From Membranipora membranacea (Eukaryota; Bryozoa; Gymnolaemata; Cheilostomatida; Membraniporidae), in the NCBI GenBank assembly GCA_914767715.1, contig OU612072.1:4464001-4528000 (forward strand): DNA of 64,000 nt, written 5' to 3'. A program made the translations under genes and the position numbers. The notes under the pieces are model-generated. The model did no database searches and had not been told where the DNA came from. It saw only the letters and a program-made list of their open reading frames with translations. This document shows positions 49,691-61,026 of this stretch, one piece after another (within the stretch, counting starts at the first letter, position 1; each line of letters opens with the position of its first letter).

Positions 49691-52668
49691 AGGGAATCGA
49701 TCAGGTTCCTCATGCGTGGGCTAAATCAGTTTTCGGTATTATATTAGTGTTGATGGCATATTGGCACATCTTATAAAATACTTATAACATATAATTAAAT
49801 TTTTGTGGTTTGGCACCGATTTCCTAGTATCGTCTGTGAATCTTACGAATCATCTGTTACCTGAAGATTTCAGAGATAAATCACCTTCCTATATTTTGCT
49901 TTGTTGAAAGATGACACAATAGGGTGTCAAATAAAATATCTATAATTGGTATCTGGTATTTCAGAAGTGACAATGGGTGAATGGTAAAAGCATCTGCTGA
50001 TAGTTCATTTCCTCATCTTCCGGCAGAATCTTTGTGATACATCTTAGCTTATCTTGTCATTGATCATAATTGTTATTGGTATCACGCCATTTATCCAGGT
50101 GATGAAATTTGACATCAATCTCCTTGGATTGTCTTTGAATGTTGCCAAAGAGGGAAAATTTTTGACCTAGCTGTGACCTGAAAATCTCAGAAATAAAAAT
50201 GCCTTCTATATTTGCCAGTGTCATCAGTTTGCGAAACGATAACCCAATAAGATGTCAAATAAAATTTTATAGTTGTGATCCGGTCTGCAGAGGTCAGAAT
50301 TTTGGACTAATGCTAAGACAATATCACAATACCAGGATTTTTTGCTCGCTGAGAATTGATTGGCTTTATGTTTATGTTACTTTATGTTATTTTATGTTAC
50401 TTTAATAATAGGCTTAATGAATGTCAACATTGATGAGTAAATGTGATGAATGAGTTGTCCATCAAAAGGATCTTTTTGTTTCATGGCAATTAAAAACTTG
50501 ACAATACAGATGGAGGCATCAATTACCATGGCATAAAATATTTCACGAGATTGACAATTTTTTTAGGCTAGAGGAACCATTGGTGATTTTCCCCGACCCT
50601 ATTTCAGCAAAAAATCGACGATTTTTCCTTATTTTTCATCAATACATATTGTTATTTTGTAAAATGCAATCAAACAAAAGAATTAATTCTGACACAAATC
50701 TCCTAGTATCGTCTGCAAATGTCACAAAATATCTGTGAATTAGCTGTGACTTACAAATCCCAGAACTCCATAAGCAGTTGGCCATTTATTTATCTTTGAA
50801 TACAGATTTCAGGGTTCATAGTTACATTAGGCTTCCTAGTTCAAATTACAAACTGGGCTGGATAATGCACGGTTTTGTGTCTCACCAAGACCTGCGTGTT
50901 ATGAACATGATCTTCGTTTTTGATTGATTGCTGAAAATTTGTATAGAAAACTAATGCTTATTATTAGCTGATAGAGATTGATTAGTGCCTTACAATAGTA
51001 AGCTTAGTTGGAAGCATACCTCTTGTAGAAAAGAGTGATACTATTACCAAATGGAAATAATTTAAACAGGAATTTGATTATTCTGGAAGCAAATGTATAA
51101 CCAACCTATCGAAGATTAGAAAAACAGATCAGAACTTATATCCATTTTCCAGATTGCAGCATTTTATAAATCGTCGATCAACATAACTTTGTAATATTTA
51201 AACAGTAATTTCGGAACTATAAAAGCAACCTCAAATATTCTTGCAAATCAAATATAGATTGAACCGAAATGAACTGCTTTTATTTCATTATTTATTGATC
51301 CTGATTGGTTTTCGGTTTTGACATTCATAAAATGCTTATAAAAGTAACATAGAAGTATACAAAAAGAAGAATCGAATGTGCCTCAAATCCTATTTCCGCA
51401 GACAGGAAATATTTTGGATGATATTCCAATAATCGATGCCAAAGTTCAGTTTATGCTAAGTGATAGACAGCAACAACAAAACACACTCTATATACCTTCA
51501 TAATTTACACTTAGTGTGAGTGTCAATGTGAGCTCAACTGACCTTGGCATCTGATCATCAAATATAACCCTGAACTGAACATTTCAGCAAAATAAACGTA
51601 CAGTACACTTTTAAGGTTTGTCTTAGTTACAAACGTGACCGGATGGTAATATTTAAATCAGGAATTTGTACATTCTGAATGAAAATGTACAGTAAACAAA
51701 TCTTTGAAATTCTTGCAAGTCAGATCACAATGGTTGACACCACATGGAACCAAGATGAGCTGATCATATTTTATAACTCTATCATGATTTTTTTTTTATT
51801 TTGAAATGCATAAAAATGTTTATGAACATGACATTGAAGGATACAAATAGGTTTCAAATGAGCCTCAAATCCTCTTTTCGCAGAAAGGCAAGGAATGTTT
51901 GAATGATAACTGAAATAGAGATTTAAGACCTAGTTCGCTGCTGTCCGGGATGACTAGGTGTGAAATACACATGGGTAACATTTATTACCTGTTTTGTTTT
52001 GCACATATTTTAGGTAGTATCTATGCACTGTGAGAAAGGCTGAGTCAGAATCACTGCCTGGTACATCCGCTTTTGATGACCAGCTCGATTCAGTTAAATC
52101 ACAATGATATTTCAGTTATAAAACACTCAGAATATACAAAGAGACAGCTTTGGCACTTATATGAAAGATTTTATGTGGGCTGAAATAAACGAGTGTACTA
52201 TATATAGATATTGTTATTGAAATCAAAACAACCTTTGTATCTGTTATGAGCCCATGTCGAAGAAAAGATTAGAAGAATCACTGTAGGCCACTGTACATTG
52301 CAAACAACGACTATGACTTTGACGCATTCCCTGTCAGCTGTTTTTCAGGCATGAGAATGAGTGATTTTCATTTCAGACTGATGCGCATGTTTGCTCTGTT
52401 AAAATAAGATTATAATGGAGCAATTGATTCTTCCTGCCGTCAAAGCCTTGCTTATTTCAGATTCACCCAAAAATGGCCCATGCAATGCTTTGTAGTTTGT
52501 ACCAAATCTTGCAATTTAGCCAACACTAGCCTCCCAAATCAGATCCCTACTGACGAAATAACTCAAAAACTTGACAAATTAATTTCCTAAGTGACTGATT
52601 TGTGCAGTGGCATGGGCTCTCATAAGACCTGCTGCACTCAGTCAGTAATATTGATAGCATATGTTAAG

Positions 52669-53447
52669 ATTGATTGATTGATTGATTTATTAGCTATCAC
52701 AAACATTAAATGTTGCGAAAAATGGATGCATATACTTTGTCATAATAAGAGCTTGCTACCAGTGTATGGAACTATGGACTTTTTTAAAAAAGAATCTCAT
52801 TAAGTGTGATGCACATTTGCCTCAGAAAACAGTCTTTGCCCCATGAGCTGCGATATTTAATATGTCTAAGACGACCAGAAGGGCAATGTTCGAGAAAATC
52901 GTGTATAATGTGGTCTTCATCAGAAAAACAGCACATGATAATGGATTTAGTTCTCTGTTTAACAATGGTATCGAGATCGCCTACGTCTAGCCCTAAATTC
53001 TTGGCATCGTTGAAAACATTTCTTCGTAATTTCTTGTCCTTAGCATATATGCTAGTGTGCAAAACAGGTAGACAATACAATAAGAGTGAAACTACAAAAC
53101 TTTTGAACAGCATGGAGGCTAATGGCTTCGAACTCAGATACATAAAATTTTTAACAACATACATCCTTTGACTTGCTTTGCCAGTTATTTTATGCACATA
53201 ATCTTCGAATCTTAGTTTGTTATCAATGTCTACACCAAGGTATTTTACCTTTTCACAAAATGATATATTGGTGCCATCTAGGTTCAGTTTACGAGTGTTA
53301 GGTTTGAGACGTTGAGTAGAGAAAAGCATTTCCTTTGCCTTAGAAGCATTAAGTAGTAAATCTAAATCAGTGCATTGTTTAGAGATTCTATTAATTTCAG
53401 AAAAATAATTACATAAGTCTAAATCATTACCAACTAATCCAATTACA
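52669..53447 (-). pseudogene. 5'-truncated LINE (CR1/Jockey-like), RT C-terminus
   Basis: The minus strand encodes the end of a non-LTR reverse transcriptase: VKYLGVDIDNKLRFEDYV, then a helix-rich segment (SFVVSLLLYCLPVLH) and a short C-terminal region, stop at 52,784. The 3' end is a TGATTGATTGAT-type repeat tail at 52,669-52,686, usual for CR1-like and related clades. R1 copies I and IV show the empty site (GTTAAG/ATGTGCTGAG at about 43,100 and 60,218). The 5' end is cut at 53,447, where an inverted copy of the target flank begins. Confidence 0.87.
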
Positions 53448-53574
53448 CATCTAGTTGTTTCGGACTTCAGGGTGATGTAAAATGTAAATGATTTTGACTG
53501 CCTTCTAAAGAGGAGTATTAATAATCATGTTAGCAGTGGGATGTCTGGAGGAACTTTCTATTTTTTCATTAGAT
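53448..53574 (-). repeat. Inverted copy of the LINE's own target flank
   Basis: These 127 bp are the near-perfect inverse of 53,610-53,736. The shared variants (TAACATGATTATTAATACTC, GAAGTCCGAAACAACTAGAT) match the adjacent R1 copy III and not copies I or IV, so it was copied locally. The segment is absent from the empty sites. Confidence 0.9.
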
Positions 53575-54222
53575 GTGCTGAGTATCTTTGATTCACACAG
53601 ATGGACAAGATCTAATGAAAAAATAGAAAGTTTCTCCAGATATCCCACTGCTAACATGATTATTAATACTCCTCTTTAGGAGGCAGTCAAAATCATTTAC
53701 ATTTTACATCACCCTGAAGTCCGAAACAACTAGATGACAAATTTATTGAAGTGAATTTACTTTGTGACTTGTAATTTCTAGTTTTTAAACAATGTAAACA
53801 ACACAGTTTATCCAAAAAAAACCTTAAGTGTTTAAACATCAGAATATTTGCAAAAATTGTTGAAAAGATTGTCAAAACCTCAAATCACTCAGTATTATTC
53901 ATTAAATGCTTTGGATTTCAACATAATCCTAATGCCTGAAATTTCGAGGTTTACAAAGAATTTGTTTTAGATTTCTGTGCGATTTAGAAATACATATTTT
54001 CAAGAAAAACACACAATGTACCTGTGTAAATTTTGGATCTTCCATTGAAATTCTATTGAAAGCCGCTAATCATGAAGCTTAAAATTGAAGCATTTCACTG
54101 GTTGTCATGTGGGCTGAAGACGGAGTTTATTTATTCATCATATTAATGTAAACAAAACCTTGAAATACTTAGTGGTGTATTGATCTGCCTTTATATTGCC
54201 AATTTCTATCTCGAGCCGTAAC

Positions 54223-54483
54223 CATGGTTGTCAGAAAATGTTGTATCTGCCAAAGCACTGTGGGTTGATTCCAGTGGCCGAAATCATACAGATTTAAACT
54301 TGAGTGGTGTGACTACCTCAGAGATATTTTCCCTCTGATTATCACATGGACTCTACGTCGATTTGCTACAAATGCATTCTAAATGATATTCAATCTCGCT
54401 CTCACTAGAGCTGCTAATTTCCCTGTAATTTTCATTCTCACTGTCGGATGAGCTAGAGCTGTAAATTTTTGCCATGTTCGATC
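54223..54483 (+). pseudogene. THAP-like exon, R1 copy III, interrupted
   Basis: The same start as the copies at 43,750 and 60,868 but with an in-frame TGA after QSTVG. The antisense Ser/Asp/Glu-rich frame also has an in-frame stop here. Neither strand can be translated through in this copy. Confidence 0.35.
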
Positions 54484-55701
54484 GTTAGCTCTGTCATTGA
54501 ATTATGAAATGTCATACACTATCCCATTTTACCAGCTAAACCACATGGGACAGGTATATCACGCCTTGTATTCACTCATTCATTCAATAGATAAATTATG
54601 TGTGTTTTGATATCACATGCAGAATATCAAAACCACTGTGTCATAACAATACGCCTAATTGCAAAGTACTGTTTATTCCCATTATAATCTTAGGTACTAA
54701 AAAGGTACTATTTTCAACAAGTGATCACAACTCCAAAGGAAAAAAATAGTACCTTTTTAATACCTTCTCATCCCAACTTTGAGGGCAAATAAGTCTTAAC
54801 TGGGCCACAGGCTGCTTTCGAACATAGAATAATGCTCTAAAATAGACTGAGATCTCTAAATTGATACCAAAAAACCTGATCCTTTACAAGCACTTTAACA
54901 ATGGTTCTCCACTCTCAATATTGCGTTAAGTGATTCAATCAATTCATAGCTTGAAAACTTCAGGATCTTTGTTAATCTGTTTCTATTTAATTTTGTCTTT
55001 CCAGGCTTTTAAATACAGGATACACAACCAGGGCATGTCTGGCCCTCATGTTCGAATACGCTGCAAAATAAGTGACGTTCTATAATTTTGTTGATATCGC
55101 TCACATTTCCGTTTGAATTGACATGACATTTGAAATTTAAAAAGCTGAACAAAAATTTGCACCACATACTTACTTCAGCTAGATGTGAGGTCCATTGTTT
55201 ACATAACTGAAGACTGTAAGATAATGCCTTCAGCGTTAATGATCTTGGACGTTAGGGACTAGGGATTAGACAGTAAGGACTAGCTGTTTTTGCAAGCCCT
55301 TTGTTTGGCAGAAGAAAGCTTATTATGCTATTCCAGACATGAATTTCGATGGCTATAACGTACCACATATACTTCGTTTGACTGCTGAAAGAAGCCAGGA
55401 TCACAGCTATATATCTAATATGTTATATGGTAGTGTCATTTCGGTCAAAAAAACAGGCAAAGCAATAGCCCTCACATTGATTTTGAATCATCCATCGGTG
55501 AACATATAAGATGTAAAGTTAGATTTCACCAACTGAAACTGACTGAAGTTGTTTGTTTAGGGACCAATTTTTGGGCACCCACAACTCATGATCTTTTCTG
55601 TCTGGTCTCTGTGAAGGCTGCTATTTGACTCAGAAAGGAAGTCATTGGGAAACATTGTTTATAGATACTGATACTGATATTGCTATTGCTATTGCACCTG
55701 A

Positions 55702-55935
55702 ATGGAGATTAATGCTAGACTTGACAGTTATACAGTGTACAGCATCAGCAGAAGAAAATGTGCAGTTCTTGCTAATAGATCCAAATCCGACTTTTATCAC
55801 CGGCCCCAATTTGATGCAATGATCATTGATTCCGGAAGCAGTGTTTTGTTACCCATTAAAAGACAAAAAAAAACAAATTTCAATGAAAACTCTGAGTTTT
55901 GGATAAGCATAATCCAGGATCTCATAAAAGAATGA
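55702..55935 (+). pseudogene. Short frame with a DSG motif, R1 copy III
   Basis: A 77-codon frame from ATG, also open at 48,026-48,259 and 62,321-62,554 and broken at about 45,100-45,300. Its middle reads DAMIIDSGSSVLLPIK, which resembles the Asp-Ser/Thr-Gly active-site loop of retropepsin-like proteases, but the rest of the fold (a later hydrophobic-Gly-Arg/Asn segment) is not visible. An overlapping frame (55,625-55,822) is also open. It could be a remnant of a retroelement protease or chance. Confidence 0.25.
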
Positions 55936-57154
55936 TGGATCAAATTTTGATAATTAAGGATTAACCTTGAGCCTTATATGGTGACTGAATTGATTAACGC
56001 TTGAGCCAGGCATTCACAGCACAGCCTAGAAATAATAATGAAAGGTTAACATTTTTGGCCTGATGAATTCCAAAGCAGGCAAAGAGCGCATCTCATATAG
56101 TAGCTACTTCATATTTTAGTAAACACCCATATCACCCTCATATTGACGTCCATATTAGGTTGATTTTGGGTCAGATATCGATATAAGTCATCACCGTCAA
56201 ACTGAAGTCAATTGGACATCTGCATCTTGACATAGGTAGTCAGTATCAGGTTAACTTTTGGGCCAGTTATCAACATCAATGTCGGACATCAAACCTCTTC
56301 TGCCATGCTGATTTTCTTCAGAATGACAGATTACAATGGCTAAATGAAAGATGGTTTACTTCTATCCCAGGGTATTTTTCTATCACAATTTAAGAATCCT
56401 GAATATAAGCGTTGTGACACACAGGTTGGTGTACAGGACGCTAGATTATACTCTGATCACAACATGGTCATAAGAAATCTAGCCGTTGTCCAAATTTGGT
56501 CAAGCATAGGTGTTGTCTCTAACTTTTTGGTCATAAACCCCACTTTTTCCATTTGATTTCACATTTGATATTGAGTGGAGAACAGAAACTATTCAAACAT
56601 GTTTTTTTTATGATGGGATTGGACTGATATAATATCTCGTGTTGAAAGCTATAAAAAAAATATAAAAAAGTATCCAATCATTAGGATTGTAGGTTAAATC
56701 AAATGTGTCACTTTTTCAGTGTCTTGGCGCAGTAAAAGATTGTATTTTCATGCTAAACTGCATACTCATGAACTCATGAACAGAATTTTCAAGCATTTTG
56801 TTCAATCATGTTAGCCTACATGAAGCAAGTAACAGCATCTGAGTCAAGACCAGTCAAAACCATTCAAGCCGAGACATAAATTTGGTCAAATTTTTCGAGT
56901 CAATTAATTTTCCATATCCCACAGAGTTGGCGGCACAATATTTGGCTGCAATATCTGCGACAAACACTAGCCTTCAATACACATGTGGCCCAACAAACCC
57001 CAGAGAACATCAAAACTCAATCATAGAAACTTGGAGTGAAGGAGATGGCTCTTACCAACTGAACTACCTGCTACTCTGACCGAGAAACTCGCAGCTGTTA
57101 TATAAGTAACAAAAATATACAGCATGGTTTGATCTACTTTGGTTACATATTAGG

Positions 57155-57378
57155 CATTATGGCAATGGTATTTAGGGATATGGTATTTTGTCCTGAATGG
57201 TATTATGTCCAATCCGGCGTTATATCCACTGGTATACTGACACAACTGGCGTTTTGTACAACTGGAATTTTGGCATTGGTATAGTGTGCAGTGGTGTTAT
57301 GACCTATGGCATTATGGCCATGGCATTATCACAACGACATTTCGTCCCAGTGGCATTTTGACCATGGTATTTTGACAG
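57155..57378 (+). repeat. Module H degenerate tandem array, copy III
   Basis: Same array. It shares the TTATCACAACGACATTTCG variant with copy II, which supports a recent duplication of these two units. In copy IV the array begins at about 63,775 and is cut at 63,844. Confidence 0.8.
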
Positions 57379-58772
57379 GGAATCGATCAGGTTCCTCATG
57401 CGTGGGCTAAATCAGTTTTCGGTATTATATTAGTGTTGATGGCATATTGGCACATCTTATAAAATACTTATAACATATAATTAAATTTTTGTGGTTTGGC
57501 ACCGATTTCCTAGTATCGTCTGTGAATCTTACGAATCATCTGTTACCTGAAGATTTCAGAAATAAATCACCTTCCTATATTTCGCTTTGTTGAAAGATGA
57601 CACAATAGGGTGTCAAATAAAATATCTATAATTGGTATCTGGTATTTCAGAAGTGACAATGGGTGAATGGTAAAAGCATCTGCTGATAGTTCATTTCCTC
57701 ATCTTCCGGCAGAATCTTTGTGATAAATCTTAGCTTATCTTGTCATTGATCATAATTGTTATTGGTATCACGCCATTTATCCAGGTGATGAAATTTGACA
57801 TCAATCTCCTTGGATTGTCTTTGAATGTTGCCAAAGAGGGAAAATTTTTGACCTAGCTGTGACCTGAAAATCTCAGAAATAAAAATGCCTTCTATATTTG
57901 CCAGTGTCATCAGTTTGCGAAACGATAACCCAATAAGATGTCAAATAAAATTTTATAGTTGTGATCCAGTCTGCAGAGGTCAGAATTTTGGACTTATGCT
58001 AAGACAATATCACAATACCAGGATTTTTTGCTCGCTGAGAATTGATTGGCTTTATGTTTATGTTACTTTATGTTATTTTATGTCACTTTAATAATAGGCT
58101 TAATGAATGTCAACATTGATGAGTAAATGTGATGAATGAGTTGTCCATCAAAAGGATCTTTTTGTTTCATGGCAATTAAAAACTTGACAATACAGATGGA
58201 GGCATCAATTACCATGGCATAAAATATTTCACGAGATTGACAATTTTTTAGGCTAGAGGAACCATTGGTGATTTTCCCCGACCCTATTTCAGCAAAAAAT
58301 CGACGATTTATCCTTATTTTTCATCAATACATATCGTTATTTTGTAAAATGCAATCAAACAAAAGAATTAATTCTGACACAAATCTCCTAGTATCGTCTG
58401 CAAATGTCACAAAATATCTGTGAATTAGCTGTGACTTACAAATTCCAGAACTCCATAAGCAGTTGGCCATTTATTTATCTTTGAATACAGATTTCAGGGT
58501 TCATAGTTACATTAGGCTTCCTAGTTCAAATTACAAACTGGGCTGGATAATGCACGGTTTTTTGTCTCACTAAGACCTGCGTGTTATGAACATGATCTTC
58601 GTTTTTGATTGATTGCTGAAAATTTATATAGAAAACTATTGCTTATTATTAGCTGATGGAGATTGATTAGTGCCTTACAATAGTAAGCTTAGTTGGAAGC
58701 ATACCTCTTGTAGAAAAGAGTGATACCATTACCAAATGGAAATATTTCAAACAGGAATTTGATTATTCTGGA

Positions 58773-59061
58773 ACACTGAATTAGATTCTTCTCTTAGAAT
58801 GGAAATAGTATCATAGCGTTATACGGTTAGGACCCTAAACACAGGGACCCATCTGACTGTTATCTGATTGGCTGTCCCTAGTAGCATGAATAATTAGCCT
58901 TCGAAATTGTCTAGTTTACAAAATTGCAAACAGTAATTATACCCCATATGGTGTCGATGATTAGGGCATTTCTAGATTGCTACTAGGGACTGGCTATTTT
59001 TGCAAGCCCTTTGTTTTGCAAAAGAAAGCTAATGATGCTATTCCAGATATGGAATTCAATG
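58773..59061 (+). mobile_element. 289-bp insertion in module J of copy III
   Basis: Relative to about 51,083, extra sequence is bracketed by TTCTGGA (58,766-58,772 and 59,062-59,068). Its last 85 bp are a piece of R1 module G (CTATTTTTGCAAGCCCTTTG). The remainder is not found elsewhere in the window. Confidence 0.6.
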
Positions 59062-60867
59062 TTCTGGAAGCAAATGTATAACCAACCTATCGAAGATTAG
59101 AAAAACAGATCAGAACTTATATCCATTTTCCAGATTGCAGCATTTTATAAATCGTCGATCAACATAACTTTGTAATATTTAAACAGTAATTTTGGAATTA
59201 TAAAAGCAACCTCAAATATTCTTGCAAATCAGATATAGATTGAACCGAAATTAACTGGTTTTATTTCATTTTTTATTGATCCTGATTGGTTTTCGGTTTT
59301 GGCATTAATAAAATGCTTATAAAAGTAACATAGAAGTATAAAAAAAGAAGAATCGAATGTGCCTCAAATCCTATTTCCGCAGACGGGCAAAATTTTGGAT
59401 GATATTTCAATAATTGATGACTACTATTATTGCCGATTCATTCTATAGACATTATATATGTCCTGTGAGAAAGGCAAGGAATGTTTGAATGATAACTGAA
59501 ATAGAGATTTAAGACCTAGTCCGCTGTTGTCCGGGATGACTAGGTGTGAAATACAGATGGGTACCATTTATTACCTGTTTTGTTTTGCACATATTTTAGG
59601 TAGTATCTATGCACTGTGAGAAATGCTGAGTCAGAATCACTGCCTGGTACATCCGCTTTTGATAACCAGCTCGATTCAGTTAAATCAAAGAGACAGCTTT
59701 GGCACTTATATGAAAGATTTTATGTGGGCTGAAATAAACGAGTGTACTATATATAGATATTGTTATTGAAATCAAAACAACCTTTGTATCTGTTATGAGC
59801 CCATGTCAAAGAAAAGATTAGAAGAACCACTGTAGGCCACTGTACATTACAAACAACGAATATGACTTTGACGCATTCCCTGTCAGCTGTTTTTCAGGCA
59901 TGAAAATGAGTGACTTTCATTTCAGACCGATGCGCTTGTTTGCTCTGTTAAAATAAGATTATAATGGAGCAATTGATTCTTCCTGCCGTCAAAGCCTTGC
60001 TTATTTCAGATTCACCCAAAAATGGTCCATGCAATGCTTTATAGTTTGTACCAAATCTTGCAATTTAGCCAATACTAGCCTCCGAAATCAGATCCATACT
60101 GACGAAATAACTCAAAAACTCGACAAATTAATTTCCTAAGTGACTGTTGTGTGCAGTGGCATGTGCTCTCATAAGACCTGCTGCACTCAGTCAGTAATAT
60201 TGATAGACTATGTTAAGATGTGCTGAGTATCTGTGATTCACACAGATGGACAAGATCTAATGAAAAAATAGAAAGTTTCTCCAGATATCCCACTGCTAAC
60301 ACGATTAATAATACTCCTCTTTAGGAGGCAGTCAAAATCATTTACATTTTACATCACCCTGAAGTCCGAAACAACTAGATGACAAATTTATTGAAGTGAA
60401 TTTACTTTGTGGCTTGTAATTTCTAGTTATTAAACTATGTAAACAACACAGTTTATCCAAAAAAACCTTAAGTGTTTAAACATCAGAATATTTGCAAAAA
60501 TTGTTGAAAAGATTGTCAAAACCTCAAATCACTCAGTATTAATCACAACATGTTTTGGATTTCAACATCATCCTAATGCCTGAAATTTCGAGAATCACAA
60601 AGAATTTATTTTAGATTTCTGTGCGACTCAGAAATACATATTTTCAAGAAAAACACAAAATCTACTTGTGTAATTTTTCTATCTTCCATTGAAATTCTAT
60701 TGGAAGCCGCTATTCATGAGGCTAATATTTGAAGCTTATCACTGGTTTTCATGTGGGCTGTAGACGGAGTTCATTTATTCATCATATTAATGTAAACAAA
60801 ACCTTGAAATACTTAGCGATGTATTGATCTGCCTTTATATTGCGAATTTCTATATCGAGCCGTAACC

Positions 60868-61026
60868 ATGGTTGTCAGAAAATGTTGTATCTGCCAAAGC
60901 ACCGTGGGTTATTTCCAGTGGCCGAAATCATACAAATTTAAACTTGAGTGGAGTGACTACCTCAGAGATATTTTCCCTCTGATTATCACATGGACTCGAC
61001 GTCGATTTGCTACAAATGCATCCTAA
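60868..61026 (+). pseudogene. THAP-like N-terminal exon, R1 copy IV
   Basis: Open from ATG to stop (52 codons). Compared with 43,750-43,911, one Tyr codon is missing and Cys changes to Tyr and Ser at two places, giving FQWPKSYKFKLEWSDYLR. This is the best THAP-like reading of the three copies. The antisense frame (60,928-61,119, MARKYSSGSSDSENEN) is also open. The gene downstream of it has not been found. Confidence 0.3.

Noticed and set aside
50199-50405. 68-codon frame in module I, also at 57,885
   Set aside because: Broken in copies I and II and in the inverted copy, with low-complexity Tyr/Leu end from a TTATGTTACTTTA repeat. Likely non-coding.
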